64,000 bases of DNA from Dryas octopetala (GCA_963921425.1 OY992832.1:21612835-21676834); one strand, 5' to 3'. Shown: positions 10,223 through 34,158, numbered from the stretch's first letter. Notes: generated by a model from the letters alone, not told the origin. Numbers and translations: made by a program.

Positions 10223-10938
10223 TATCGGCGGAGTTTCATGATTGGGTACACAAGCACCGTCTGTTTTGGCCTTGATCGCATAAGGCTCGAGTGCTTCGAA
10301 TGTGTTGGTGATAATTCCCTTTGATTTTGGCAGACAAGCAGCGAAGTCAAGAAAGTAACGATACGCAAAGCTGTCGCAGTCGAGCAGAGGCTGAGGCATT
10401 TGAAAGGCTCGGACAGGTGGCAAGCCGGGAAAGTGGAAGACGTCGTCATTTAGGTCTTTGAAGCTTTTAGGTGTTTGGTTGTGGAGGGTGGGTAGAAAGA
10501 GAAAGAGAGCAAGAGCGGAGGCGCAAGAGGTGAAGTGATAGTAAGTTGGGATGTGAGGGTCGTACGGGTGGTGGACGGCTGAGGTGATGAAGGCGAGGAC
10601 GGTGGAAGTAAGAGAAATGGTTTGGAGGGCATGGAGGACGTTGGGGACGTTGAGGCGCATCAAGTCGATTGCGGATTCGGATCGGGTTCGGGTTCGGGTT
10701 CGGGTTGGCTCGGTTGGGGGAGGTCATGGAGTGACGGGAGGGTGAAGAAGGAGATGAGAGGATGTTGAGAGATGAGTTGGTTGATGAATGAGCATGTGGT
10801 GGATGTGTCTATAGTGGTTGTGAGTAAAATTGTAATGGATAAGTTGGAGTGGTGTTTGGAGATTAGCTTTGCTAATTCTACCATGGAGATCATGTGGTTG
10901 GAACTAGGGGCTGGATACAGAACTATGCTTGCTTTCAT
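10217..10938 (-). pseudogene. UDP-glycosyltransferase fragment (UGT88-like), frameshifted and truncated
   Basis: The ATG at 10938 begins MKASIVLYPAPSSNHMISMV, the acceptor-binding N-terminal half of a family-1 glycosyltransferase. Near 10690 the frame shifts inside a repeated CGAACC hexamer (protein EPEPEPDPNP); the next frame continues LMRLNVPNVLHALQTISLTS and later LFLPTLHNQTPKSFKDLNDD, then FPGLPPVRAFQMPQPLLD and GIITNTFEALEPYAIK. These strings are typical of UGT88 enzymes, which glucosylate phenolics such as flavonoids or dihydrochalcones. The segment around SAVHHPYDPHIPTYYHFTS looks shortened relative to the family. The frame breaks at an inserted element just after PPI, so the whole C-terminal half with the UDP-sugar PSPG box is missing. 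It cannot encode a working enzyme. Confidence 0.85.
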
Positions 10939-10939
10939 T

Positions 10940-12886
10940 TCTCTTGTGAAAGAGAGGGAAGGAGAGTCAAGCTATGACAATAGTTAAAGTACAAGGCAGG
11001 AAGGAAATTTACAAGTTACAAATATCTTTGGGTAAATTATAAATATATACCTCAACTATACACCACTTTTCAACTTGATACCTCAAGTTCAAAAAGTTGC
11101 ATTAAGGTACACCAACTACGAAACCGTGTCAATTAGGTACCTTTGTTAGTCTGACCGTCAAAAAGGCCATTATCTGATGACGTGACACACCACTAAAAAT
11201 CTTCATTTCAATTTAGTACCTCAACTTTATCATGTTTTTCAAGTTCATACCTCAAGTTAAAAAACTTGCAAATAAATAAATGTTTTTTAGTTTTTATCTC
11301 AACTTCACCTCAACTTTTGCCTCATCAAATCTTCACCAAAATCAACAATCTTATACTCATTTTGAAGCTATGAATCTCCTCTTTATAACAATATAGAAAT
11401 AATTCAAAAAGAAGCTATGAAACGTGAGATAAGTAGTCACAAATTAGGCTATCCGAAATTGACAATTTGTTTGAAAAATTTGACAGTTTCGGGTAGCCTA
11501 CTCTGTGACCAATTATTTTAATTAAGAGTGGTGTTATTGCCAGTTGCCACATCCGATATTATTTTCTCACCCTCTTCCTAATAATCTTTTTTATTATAAC
11601 TTTTTTAATACATAAAATTATTTAAGGACAACTTAAAAGTTAAAACAAAAAACAAATTTGGGACCTGCTTCATAGCGTAGCTACCAATCAGGGAAGACCG
11701 GAGAAGTCAAGCTAATAGCAGCTTTGTAATGGGCAAGGGTGGGTAGCTTACCATCCCTGTATGGATAACAATCCCAATAAATGAGTTTTTTATGAACTTT
11801 CCATTTTTAATATTTTAAAATATAAAATAATCGTTTAAGATTGTATTTTTAATTTTAACTATGGAGTTTAAAATCTAATTGACGAAGAGGAATCCAAAAA
11901 TTTTGATTTAAACTTAAATTTAATTGTAACGAGTCTCGATTAACGATTCGACCATTATATACTTTAACGTATTAAACCCTTTCGGAATGTAATCTAAAAG
12001 TGAAAAAAAACTAAAAAAAACTCTGCATTCGTTATTTAATTAATTAAAACAAATATCTTGTAAAGAGAAAGACTATATATATACTCTACAGAAATGCTCT
12101 ATAAATATTTGAAATATATAAATCAAAATATTTTCACATAAAATATGTTCTCATCTTGATGTTTCAAAAATATTGGAAGATCGAGGAATAGAGGAGGAAT
12201 AGAGATTTGGCTAAAGATATTAGTTGTGAATTGAGATGGAAGATTAGAATGAGCCCTACAACCAATGGTAATCAATAAGGAGCTCTAATACTGTTATTAG
12301 TATACATATATATGTAGCGGGGATAGAACTGTTGATACATTGGATTGTGGTGTAGAGAATGATTAGCTAGAGAGAGATGCAGAGTATGTTTAGAAATGAA
12401 AGTAGTTGCTTAGAGATGTAGGCCACCCAAGCAAGTTGCGTGAATATATAGAATAATTGATTAGATAAATAGATGTGGTTAGGGGTGGGTTCAATTTAGT
12501 TCGGCTTGGTTTTAGGGTTCAACCCCAAATCGAACCGATTATCAAAAATTGATTTGGTTTCACTATTAAAAATATTCACAATTGAACTGAACCAAATTAT
12601 TTTTTTTTAACATTTAAACTTAAGCTCAAACACTAAAAAGAAAAAATATATTTTAAATTTAAGCCCATAAATAAAAGGCCCAGCCCATAAATTTAGGCAA
12701 ACTTAAGTGAATGTGTTAAATGAGAAGTAATGGGCTACTTTTATAGGAGACATAAGGGAGTTAAATAAGCGTTGAAAGAAATTTTTTTCTCCACAAAAAA
12801 GAGAACTAAACTAAATAAATTAAGTGACTTAGAGATAATAAATGTTACCTTATTGTTACATTTTAGCAATAAGTGTAATAGAGTTT
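10940..12886. other. Intergenic region with old repeat fragments
   Basis: There is no credible gene. At 11030-11280 several TACCTCAACTT/TACCTCAAGTT phrases (RTACCTMAA type) recur about every 45-50 bp, like the 46.5-kb fold-back element but too decayed to bound. At about 11435-11510 an imperfect hairpin pairs GTCACAAATTAGGCTATCC with GGGTAGCCTACTCTGTGAC. At 12481 TAGGGGTGGGTTCAATTTAG resembles a hAT MITE end, but no matching right end was found. The rest is AT-rich. Confidence 0.5.
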
Positions 12887-12915
12887 ATGTAGGATGCTTA
12901 TCAAGCATCCTACAT
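12887..12915. repeat. Perfect 13-bp inverted repeat with 3-nt loop
   Basis: ATGTAGGATGCTT, loop ATC, AAGCATCCTACAT. It is followed at about 12930 by a run of more than 25 T. It lies about 480 bp upstream of the RuvB-like gene start. Function unknown; it may be the tip of an old fold-back element. Confidence 0.6.
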
Positions 12916-12922
12916 TAATTTA

Positions 12923-12959
<37 letters not shown>

Positions 12960-13394
12960 TTGAGCATAAAATTGAAAAATATAGGACAAAATCTTTTTGT
13001 GGAGTGGAGAAAGAAATTTTGGGGTTTCTTAATGTTGTCCTTCAACTTCCCAATGAATTCGTTGGGCCAAAATTGGCCTCTTTTACAGTCCTAGCTTTAG
13101 GTCTAAAGAATATTGTCCTTCAATTTCCCTTTGCATTCGTTGGGCCAAAATGGGCTAATTACACTGAATGAGGAACAAAAAGCCCAATAACATGCTTTGG
13201 TTGTCTTCTTCTTACGGGGGCGACTCGTCGACGAGCTTTCAATTAAACTCCGCTGTCTGCAGGGTTTAGCACTTTAGCCTGGCTGGCCGAAAAACCTTAT
13301 AAGCCATACATCATAGCTCTACTGGAATTTTCTCTGCAAACCCCAAACAAAAGAGCAACAAAGCGAGAGCGAATTGAGAGCCAGAGCGAGAGAG

Positions 13395-18505
<5,111 letters not shown>

Positions 18506-19018
18506 TCATTACCGAGCAATGTCTCTGCATGCCTTAGTTTTTGTATTCCAATTTTCCATGGCTTTTGCACGGGTGGGACACATTGTTTAGTAAATGGTTT
18601 AATTTTTTCTGTGCTCTGGGGAATGAATCAATCCAAGTGATGGATGGGTGGGTTAATGTGTATTTTTTATCTGCGTAAAAACTCAGTCCAGGTGATTCTA
18701 ACTGCATTGTCACTTTTGTTCTCTCCTTGTTTATCGGGAATGCAATTAGGTGTGCCAAAAACAATATGCTTCCCTAACATTTCTTGCACATTTGTGAGCA
18801 TCCAGCCTCGTGTTCCGTCTGAAGGGTAAATGAAAATTCTATTACCTCAGGTGAGGCTTATTAGGATGTTCATGGATGTTGCCTTTCCCTAAATTACAGT
18901 AGAAGAAAAATACTTACCTCTACATGTGACAAGTCATTCCTCCTCCTAGCTAGCAAGCCAATTATAATATGACACTTGATAATTTCTTTATTTCTTTCTC
19001 TTAATGGAGAGATTTTTC
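18506..19018 (+). other. 3' flank of the RuvB-like 1 gene
   Basis: No second gene is visible. The stretch after the stop probably holds the 3' UTR. I could not fix a polyadenylation site. Confidence 0.4.
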
Positions 19019-19185
19019 AGTGTAATCGATACATCGCCACGTGGTGTAATCAGTATATGTGTCATAATATGAATGAATGTTATTAATATTATATCATAGG
19101 AGAGATAAATATGCCGTTTAACAATATTTTTATACGTTAAATTGGTTACACCACGTGGCGGGGGCGGTGTATCGATCGTGTCAAA
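19019..19185. mobile_element. Small MITE with inverted ends containing CACGTGG
   Basis: Left end TGTAATCGATACATCGCCAC then GTGGTGTAAT. The right end reads, in reverse complement, CGATCGATACACCGCCCC then CGCCACGTGGTGTAACC. About 165 bp in total. Each arm contains CCACGTGG, a G-box-like E-box core, so the element could carry bZIP/bHLH sites; that effect is inference only. Confidence 0.6.
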
Positions 19186-20295
19186 TTATGATTGACTAAT
19201 AAGGAGAAATAACTCATCATGTAAAGATCACATTAGCGAAAATAGCAACTTGGTAACACAATTTTCTTCAGCTCTTTCAAGGAAATTGTGCTCCTTTGTG
19301 AGTTTTGGGGGTAAGCAAACCATAAATTTTAGGAAGATCGTATATGAGCTCTGGGGGGGATATATGTCTAAGCAAATGCCTCAAAGCTGAACTGGTGAGA
19401 TCCATCAAGGCAGTGATTAGGGGGACTTGAATCAAACTTACCGAATTATGAATTCTGCCCAACATCTTTTCCTTCTTTAAAAAAAATGCAGGAATATTGC
19501 CCGCGTAGGGAAAAAATTGTCCTTAAAAAACATTGCCACGAAATAAAAAAATAAAAAAATCCATATGAAGAGTACCAAATTTCTTTGAACTCAGGCTTGT
19601 TTGGTATCCTATTCAAAAACCATTTTTTTTTCAAAAACAAGGAAACATGTTTTAGTCAAGAAAACAGGCTTCTTTTTAAAAACGATAAAACATCTTTTTT
19701 TTTATTTTTTATTTATACACTTTCTTCTTCTTTAGCTATCATCAATTTTAAAATTGTTTTTAAATTTCATACAAAAAAAGTTTCAAATTTTGAAAACTCA
19801 CATAAAAAAAAATCTTAATTTTTGAAAAAAAAATTTGAGTAGGATATCAAATAGAGTAATTTTCTGAATATTTTTTTGGTGAAACTAAATTTTTTTATTT
19901 GAACCTTCTTTCTTTGTACATTTAAACCTTATTTTAACATTTCAAAAAAAAAAAAAAAAAAAAAAACAAAGAGTGTCTTCACCCATCAGTGATGGCCATG
20001 GCTGGCATTAGGGTTTTCTTTTTATTATTTAACTAGGAATGAACAAAAAATTAGTTGAGGAAAATAAAAGTAGTTTTATTAATAAAAATGGGTTGGCTAA
20101 AGTAGGAAATTTGGAGTTCAAGCAAAACCGTCTCATTTCTAAATTAGTAAAAAATCTAAAAATTGAAGTTTAATAGGTGAGTTAATGTGAACTTTTAATT
20201 ATTAATTTACCGGAAAATGATTTTTTTTTTTTTTTGTGATGAAAACTAAAAAATTTGAGTATTAGACATAGAATAAAATAAAAATCTCGACTTAA
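19186..20295. other. Intergenic; one further MITE at 19594-19856
   Basis: A MITE-like unit runs from GGCTTGTTTGGTATCCTATT (19594) to AGGATATCAAATAGAGTA (19856). Its reversed end TACTCTATTTGATATCCTAC matches the start, and its centre is very AT-rich. A 62-codon frame at 19277-19465 (minus) has no recognisable motif. Otherwise I see only A/T runs. Confidence 0.5.
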
Positions 20296-20367
20296 AGGGC
20301 CCAACCGGGTTCGAACCGGTGACCTCTTGATCTGCAGTCAAATGCTCTACCACTGAGCTATGGACCC
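20296..20367 (-). tRNA. tRNA-Cys (anticodon GCA)
   Basis: Minus strand, 72 nt, intronless. Acceptor stem GGGTCCA pairs with TGGGCCC through one G-U, with discriminator T. The D arm is TAGCTCAGTGGTAGAGCA, the anticodon loop CTGCAGA gives GCA, and the T arm has GGTTCGAACCC, a perfect B box. No CCA is encoded, as expected of a eukaryotic nuclear gene. Its 5' end lies 189 bp from the start codon of the divergent LRR gene, so the two share a short upstream region. Confidence 0.97.
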
Positions 20368-20556
20368 CTGTTGTTTCAAAATCGGATTTTCATAAACCCT
20401 AAACCTTGCTCAAATGTCAAACTGTATATGCCGCAGCTTGTGAATGAGACCGACTCTCAATCGTCCCCACACCAAAACAATACGCCGCAGCTTGAAGTTG
20501 CTTGCATTGCAAAAGCAAAGCTAGAGCCTCAGCGAGAGCACAGCAAAACCAGAGCC

Positions 20557-27553
<6,997 letters not shown>

Positions 27554-28779
27554 TGACCATGTGAAGCAGGCAGATGCTTAGAGCCCTTGAAATTTTGTGT
27601 TGAGCTAGTGTTCAGATTGTACCTCTTCTGCTCTTGCTCAAGTTTTGGTTACCTTAATGTTAAATTTTGAGTCGCATATTAACTTGCCAACCGTAAAAAC
27701 TAAGGATCAGTACACTTTTGATGCAGGGTTGCATCAATTGGTAAAGAGTATAAAGTATGTTGCATGAGTTTTGACCATTGACCATTCCCTTTGTCAAGCA
27801 TGATTATTCACAATATATACTGAAATTTCAATGGCTAAAATGAAACCTTGTGTTTGGCTGTTATTTGTGAGTATTGGTAGGGATGTGGTCAGATGTTGAC
27901 TACTTGACTGTGGAGATGGACATGTTTAATCTTGAGTGTGGTTGCTATCCTTGCAACATTTAACAAAATGTCCGAAGTTCATTCTGGTGGATAGAGGGTT
28001 TTAGATTTGAGCCACATGTGTTGCTTTAGGACACTACCAAACAAATAATTACAATTTCAAACTCAATTGGAAAACCAAAATATTGTCGGCAAGAAGTCCT
28101 TTTATCCCAACAGGAGCTAGATTGAAATTTACTTTCATCTTTCAATTTAGGGTTCAGGCTCATTTTCATTTGGCCAAATAATATTTTTAGTTTATATAGT
28201 CTGGTGGGCGTTTCGCTTTCATCCCTTATAGTTTATATACACACAATTCGTACTTTTGCAGTCTGTATTAGGTTGGAATCAGGTTCAAATTCCTAATCCT
28301 ATCAATAAATTGGATAAAAAGTTAACATGGTAATCATGTGCTTGCCATGATCAAGGATATTTTTCATCCTTTCATGCATCTCTTAAACCTCCTAACTATC
28401 GTCTCATCATAAACATGAATTTGTAAGAATTTTTGCTTAAAGATTTTGGGAATTTAGGGATGATAATGTTATTACTTTGTCTATTTTATTGATAAAAGTT
28501 AGTGATTTGAGTTTAATTGCAACCTAATGTGAATGGCAGGAACTAAAAATGTTATTTCACATTATTTTAAATTGGAGTAATGAGATTTTGTTTGATTGAC
28601 TCTGATTAATTAATGAAAGATAACATGGCCTAACTTTCTAGGAACATACTTGGGTCCGAGGCTTTAATTAACCACATATCTTATTGTGTTGTCTCTTAAT
28701 TGCCAATTGTACCAAACTTGACTTGTTAATCACTTGCTTGATTGACGGTGTTAGGATTCCTTCAATCAATCTCGTAGGT
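27554..28779. other. 3' flank of the LRR gene; no gene seen
   Basis: AT-rich sequence with no supported coding region or bounded repeat. The first ~200 bp are presumably 3' UTR. Confidence 0.5.
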
Positions 28780-28864
28780 CAACTCCATGCATCAATTCAT
28801 TGCCTTCGAATCCAAGTATGTAATCCTACGTTCGATCTTCTTATATTTTTAACAATTAAAAAAA

Positions 28865-29787
28865 AGGGTTGCTATTTGCACTTTTTTTTTTTTTGCACAC
28901 TTTTTTGTAAAAAAAAAATTAAAAATCAAAAGAAAAGACACACTCACCCCTCACCCAACACACTCCTTATTCTCAGACAAAAAAGAAAAAACACACTCCT
29001 CATTCTCAGCCTCACCCCCACCCACCTACCCACCCGACCCACCCAGCCCCCTCCCTTCCTCACCCGACCACCACAAGCAGCACCCGACCCCACCCCCAAC
29101 CTCCTCCTCCTCCCTCCCTCCCTCCCTTCCTTCCTTCCTTCCTTCCTTCATTCCTTCCTTCGTCTCGCCTACAACACCAATGGCCGAGCACATCGTCTCC
29201 AACTAGCAAGTCGAGCCTCACCCTTCTTCTGCGAGCTCGCCTGCAACATCGCGTCTAAACCTGCTGCAACCACAACGAAGCACCACTGCCAACAAAAAAA
29301 TTGCAGCTGGTTCAGCGGCTATATGCCGAATGGGTTGTGGATGTTCGGCGGCTACCTGTCGAATGAGTTGTGGATGTTTAGTGGGTGGCTGCAGAAGGAA
29401 ACTCAAATTTTCGGCAAACCAGTGCCGAATGAAGGAGAAAGCAAAGAGAGAAAGAGAGGGAGGGAGAAGAGAAGAAAAGAGAGAGAGGAGGGAAGGGTGG
29501 GGCTCGGGTGCTGCTCTCAGTGGTCGGGGTGAGGGGGCGAAGGGCTGGGTGAGGAAAGGGCTGATGAGGGAGGGCTGCGTGGGTGGGTGTGGTCAGGTGA
29601 GGGAGATGAAGGGGCTGGGTGTGTGTGTTTTTTTCTGGTCTGTTGATAGAGTGTGCAAAAGAAAGAAAATGGAGTTGGTTTTTGGGTGTGAGAAGGAGAG
29701 ATGTGTCTTTTCCTTTGATTTTTGATTTTTTTTTTTTACAAAAGGGTGTGCAAAAAGAAAAAAAAAAGTGTGCAAATAGCAGCCCTC
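28865..29787. mobile_element. Long-arm inverted-repeat element A (Mutator-type TSD)
   Basis: Ends AGGGTTGCTATTTGCA and, reversed, GAGGGCTGCTATTTGCA. Target duplication TTAAAAAAA at 28856-28864 and 29788-29796; the paralogous site at 46.1 kb has a single copy. The arms pair imperfectly for roughly 300 bp: C/T-rich on the left (CACTCACCC, CCCACCC, TCCCTCCC) and G/A-rich on the right. The centre carries ATGCCGAATGGGTTGTGG, TCGAATGAGTTGTGG and similar units. The 282-codon frame across it is a by-product of the arm composition. No transposase. Confidence 0.85.
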
Positions 29788-29942
29788 TTAAAAAAATTCA
29801 AAAACCTATGCAACAGTGCCAACAACCAACAATTAGGCGGTGAATACGATTAGCTACAGTCCTACACATGGAGCTGGCGTGAGGAAGCAAGCAAGTTCAC
29901 ATTGGCACAGTCCACTTTAGCCAAACTAGACAAAAAGAAAAG

Positions 29943-31039
29943 AGAGCTGCTATTTGCACACCTCTTTTTTTTTTTTTTTTGCACACATTTTTCTCTTACA
30001 CATCTTCTATCATTTTTTAAAATGTAAAATTTCTCCTTTAACACACTCCTATCATTACCAAAATACCTCAAATCTCATTAATCTTACTAAATTTCTCTTA
30101 CACACCTCACTCAACCCTTTTAGACAATACATACCCCCACCCCCAACCTCACGCCCACCCATTCCTAGCCAAGCCATAGCCATTGTTGTCAACACGATAG
30201 TTATGCCTTAAGTTAAATTATTTTGATTCATATGCAAATCTAGGGTTTTTTTATCAAATTTAAATTGGTTAATCCATCTCAAGACATATATATATTTTTT
30301 TTAGATAATTTGGAGTGCGGGCTTTCTGGATTTCAAGATTGAAATTTCGAGTTTGAGTTATAAGGTTTCGCATGTCATTCGGCACTGGTCTACCGAATAT
30401 TTCGGTTTCATTCAGTAGTAAGCTACCGAACATTTCGATTTCGTTCGGTACTAAGCTGTCGAACTTTTCAGTTTCGTTCGGCAGCTTACTACCGAACGAA
30501 ACTGAAATGTTCAGCAGACCAGCGCCAAACGACCTGCGAATCCGAAAATGAATAACTAGAAAATTCACTCTTGCACTCTAAAAAACCTTACTTCAAATCA
30601 TCGCAAACAGACGAGAAATGTATTATGATTGATTAACCAATTGAAATTAGATAAGAAAGCATTAGATTTACATTCAAATCCAAAAATTTTAGGTTAGGGC
30701 ATGTCTCTAACTTCCAATGGCTATGGTGGAGAGAGAATGCATGGGTGGCGATGAAGGTGGGTTGATGGCGGGAGGTGGGTATCGGCAATTTCGGAATGGA
30801 GGTGGGGTCACGGGTGGGGTGTGTTTTGGTTGTGGTTGGAGATGAGATTGAAGGTGAGGTGTGTAGCTGTGATTTAGGAGTGTTGGGTTTGAAATGTGTA
30901 AGGAGAGTTTTTTTTTTTTCCAAATAATGTAGATTGTCTTTTAAAGTAATTTCTTTTTGTGTCAATTAAGTAATTTCACAAAATAAATTAGCGAGAGTGT
31001 AAAAAAATAAAAAATGTGCAAATAGCATAGCAGCACTCA
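29943..31039. mobile_element. Inverted-repeat element B, same terminal family as A
   Basis: Left AGAGCTGCTATTTGCACAC; right end, reversed, GAGTGCTGCTATGCTATTT. Nine-bp flanks AAAGAAAAG (29934-29942) and AAAGAAAAA (31040-31048) differ at one position. The empty site at ~46220 reads AGACAAAAAAGTCAAG. The middle (30370-30540) has four or more units of TTCGGY-N-CTACCGAA, some in opposite orientation, able to fold into hairpins. Non-coding. Confidence 0.8.
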
Positions 31040-31535
31040 AAGAAAAAGTCAAGTCAGACTTTCGACTTTAGAAAAAAACGTGTTTGGCGTTTTATTTATT
31101 GGACTGCTCGATTTCATTAACATTTTTTAGACTTTCCTGGGTCGTTATTTTTCTTATTTTTAAAAAAGAACAAAAAGTACTTGTACGGTTGTACCTATTA
31201 AACAAGTAAATAAATTATTGGGTTGTCTCAATGGAGACCATATACCAACCATTTTATAATTCATTTTTTTTTTTTTCGGTTTTTGCTAAAATGCTAAATT
31301 TTCTCTGGTCTGATGTCAACATGACTTTATCAGTGATGTCAGATTGATTCAGTTTAATTAGGAAGAATCAAGACGTTAAGTAAGAATTTAAATAAATCAA
31401 TAATATGTTTTTTTGTTAGATTGTTTGATAAGTTACGTGGAAACACACCTCTCCATTTACTGGTTGATGTGTTAAAAAGGTACTTACTATGATATGTTAT
31501 TGAATGAAAATCTGGAACACTAACCAGTCAGTGCT

Positions 31536-32489
31536 TTAACACTCATTCTCGTTACAGTAGTGCTAGATATCTCATATTTTTATATCACAATTTTATACCA
31601 TTTTATATGGCAACTTATATGGCATTCATACATTAGACATTAAAAAATAAAAATAAAAACTCTATCCAATAAAGTAATGACACATGAGATTATATAAGAA
31701 TGTGGTAAATATAACATTATTCTTCTCATTAATATCATGTGTGCATGTTTTCATACATATTTTCTTTGAAAAAATTACTAATTTGGTTCACTTATTGTTT
31801 ACTTTATCTCGGTTTGATGCATGAACTTTTTTTTTTAAAAAAAAGCTCAAGATAAACGATCACAAAGTAGGCTACACAAAACTGCCCAATTTAAAAAAAA
31901 AAATTCAGATTTTTAAAATTTCTTCCAACTGTGTATTTAATTGATATTTTGATGGATTTTAAAAGATTTATAAACTCATGCAGATTTCATGGATTCTATA
32001 GATTCTTATGGAATTTCATGAAATCTATCAAAATCTAAAGGAAAAAAGTTAGAATTCTCATAACCTTTGTTTTTAGTTCAAAATCCACAACTTAATGAAA
32101 TCCTTTAAAGTCCATGAAAGATTGAATATATACACCTGGATTTAAATGAAATTTTTAAAATTATGAATTGAATACACCTGGATTTCTATGAAATCCTTAA
32201 AATTCTGAATTGAATATACCTAGATTTCTATGAATTTTCAAATTCTTTTAAAATTTATTAGAATCTCAATTGAATACACCTAATTTCCTTCGAATTCAAC
32301 ACCTCAAATCAATTTTTTAGGTTATTAGAAACATGTTTAAAGTCTTCCCAACCCGAATTCTACTCAAGTTGGGAAGACTTTAAATATGTTTGGGTCACAA
32401 GAAGAAGAGAATTGAATGAGAATTCAGGTTGGATTGTACTTATCAATTTTTCCGTATTAAGATTTTGATTTCTAGGTCGGTTTGAGGTT
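31536..32489. other. Intergenic with a short degenerate tandem repeat
   Basis: From about 32110 to 32290 a ~50-bp unit recurs at least three times: TGAATACACCTGGATTT followed by MTATGAAATYYTTAAAATT. The preceding 200 bp (TGGATTTT, TTCATGGATTCTATAG and TTTCATGAAATC) is related inverted text, so the whole may be an old MITE with subterminal repeats. No gene. Confidence 0.5.
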
Positions 32490-32759
32490 CACTACAAAAA
32501 AAATAATAATTTAGGAGACAAAACTTTGAGAGACGAACTTCAAACAACCTTAGGAGGCGAATTTCAAAATTCGTCGCCTAAATCCTAAGGGGACTTTAGG
32601 AAACGAATCATGCGTTCATCTCTTAAAGCACCTTTGAGAGATGAAATCAATTTGTCTCCCAAAGTTACGCTCCAAAATGGTCTTGGTGCCATACTTTGAG
32701 AGACGAACTTATCGATGAAATATTTTCGTCTCCTAAGCTATTTTTTTTTATAGTAGTTG
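32490..32759. mobile_element. Miniature CACTA-type element
   Basis: Left end CACTACAAAAAAAATAATAA then TTTAGGAGACAAAA. Right end, reversed, AACTACTATAAAAAAAATAG then CTTAGGAGACGAAAA. The interior repeats TTTGAGAGACGAACTT and TTAGGAGGCGAATTT in both orientations, the subterminal repeats expected of En/Spm-like elements. A clean 3-bp target duplication was not found, so the right terminus is uncertain by a few bases. It has no coding capacity. Confidence 0.65.
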
Positions 32760-33132
32760 TGAGATGGATTGAGAGACTTTGATTTTTAGGCCGGTTCCAT
32801 ATTTCCAACATAAACGTTTGGATTGGAGACGAGTTGTAAGTTCTCTAATGAAGCTTAATTAACATTCAATATTTTATATTAATTTATAATTTTCTAAAAT
32901 GTATTGGCCAAATCAACATGCCACATAAGTTAGTATAAGTGTTCAGCTAAACAGCATTATCCATATATTTTATTAACAATTTAACATGAAACAAAAAATT
33001 TGTATACAGGTACAATCAATGACACGTTTAAAAAAGAAATGAATATAATGAATTTGCTTTTCTTTCTCCTTTGGAAGAACTTCTGTTAAACGTTAAAACC
33101 CAAGTTTACGTTTTTGGGTTGATGATGATGAT

Positions 33133-34158
33133 CTATCTGAACAAAACGAAGGACCATACCACCATGAGAATAGTAACACCAGTGGCAATGCAGATGAGGT
33201 CCAAAGTCTTCTCTCTCCTCTCCATTCTCTCTCTCCTCTCTCTCTTCATTTCCAAGTACTCTCCAAACCTCGCTTTCCCTTCCCTTCCATTCTCCTTCTC
33301 CTTCTTCCTCTTCCCTCCATGTATGGCCCCTTGCAAAATTACCAAACTATCCCTCCCATTCAAATGATTGCCCTCCATGCCCTCCACGTGCATGCTTACC
33401 TCCCCCACGTGCAGCTCTCCTTCTTTGCTCGCCATGCACGTGACCACCATCCCACACTGCACGAACTCCCCGCGGCGCTCGCCCGCCATGATCGTCGCGA
33501 ACTGGAGCTGTATCTCGCCGGTTAGCCAGTGCAGTTGCACCGACACCGGCCTCCGGCTCGATAAATTGGCGGCCCGCTTTCGGGTCGGGTCGATCATGAT
33601 CCAGCTCAAAGCCAAGTTCTCCTCCAAATGCTTAAGAAATTCTTGGTTTTCCACGACCTGTTGTATCGGGGTGGGGACCGTCTCTTTCGGGTCGAGCAGG
33701 TCGACCCGAAACGGCCAGCAGAGAAACCAATCGGTTTTGGTCTTGGTCTCTTGGACCTTGGAGAAGATGAGCTTGTCTTGGTAAAAAATATCGACGGCCG
33801 AGATCAATTCGTTCGTGGCCGGAAATGAATGGTTCAGATTATCCGACTGAGAGGATGAGTGATCCAGACGCGGGAAGGAATCCGAGTAGAGCGAGCGGTG
33901 ACCGGCTGGGAAGGTGGAAATGAGGTGTTGGACACGTGGATCGGTGATTGAGGGCCACGTGGCGGCGGAGATGTCCCGCCAGAGCTTCTCTTCGGTGGAG
34001 AAGGCGTGTAATTGGGAGGAGGCGCAGCCAGCGGAGGCGAGGGTTTGGCCGTCGAGGCGGGTGAGGATGTGGGCCATGATTATGTCCGGATGGACGGCAG
34101 AGATGGAAGCGCCGTCGCCTTGATCGACGGTCGGTGTTATTGTAGCTGAAGAAGCCAT
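33133..34158 (-). CDS. F-box protein with C-terminal membrane anchor, single exon
   Basis: A single 341-codon frame. The true start is the ATG at 34158 (MASSATITPTVDQGDGAS); upstream in-frame codons are non-ATG. The F-box covers about residues 20-60 (VHPDIIMAHILTRLDGQTLA...KLWRDISAATWP). The rest resembles the plant group typified by Arabidopsis At2g27310 (from memory), with PFRVDLLDPKE, then LSWIMIDPTRKRAANLSSRR, then a basic KRERRERMERRE segment. A hydrophobic helix near the C-terminus (LICIATGVTILMVVWSFVLF) suggests a tail anchor. F-box proteins recruit substrates to SCF ubiquitin ligases through SKP1/ASK; the target is unknown. The 5' flank has a GTGAGTG triplication near 34270. No disruptions. 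GC content is high compared with the neighbourhood. Confidence 0.92.
   Translation of the reverse strand: MASSATITPTVDQGDGASISAVHPDIIMAHILTRLDGQTLASAGCASSQLHAFSTEEKLWRDISAATWPSITDPRVQHLISTFPAGHRSLYSDSFPRLDHSSSQSDNLNHSFPATNELISAVDIFYQDKLIFSKVQETKTKTDWFLCWPFRVDLLDPKETVPTPIQQVVENQEFLKHLEENLALSWIMIDPTRKRAANLSSRRPVSVQLHWLTGEIQLQFATIMAGERRGEFVQCGMVVTCMASKEGELHVGEVSMHVEGMEGNHLNGRDSLVILQGAIHGGKRKKEKENGREGKARFGEYLEMKRERRERMERREKTLDLICIATGVTILMVVWSFVLFR

Larger units (their letters stand above)
28780..31535. repeat. Diverged duplicated segment, copy 1 (with two insertions)
   Basis: Once elements 28865-29787 and 29943-31039 are removed, the flanks align in order with 46055-47165: ATCCAAGTATGTAAT, CAACAATTAGGYKGTG, GTGAGGAAGCAA...AAGTTCACATTG, CGTGTTTGGCGTTTTAT, GGACTGCTCGATTTCATT, CTAAATTTTCTCTGGTCT and ATTGATTCAGTTTA all recur. 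Copy 2 lacks both insertions and has its own (46494-46935). The parent sequence has no recognisable gene. Confidence 0.85.

Noticed and set aside
12481..12620. Possible hAT MITE beginning TAGGGGTGGGTTCAATTTAG
   Set aside because: No matching right end or target duplication found within 1 kb.
19277..19465. 62-codon minus frame near a MITE
   Set aside because: No recognisable motif, splice context or repeat; likely chance.
28684..29532. 282-codon plus-strand frame rich in Pro, Ser and Leu
   Set aside because: It coincides with the C/T-rich arm of element A and changes character at the element borders; no homology.
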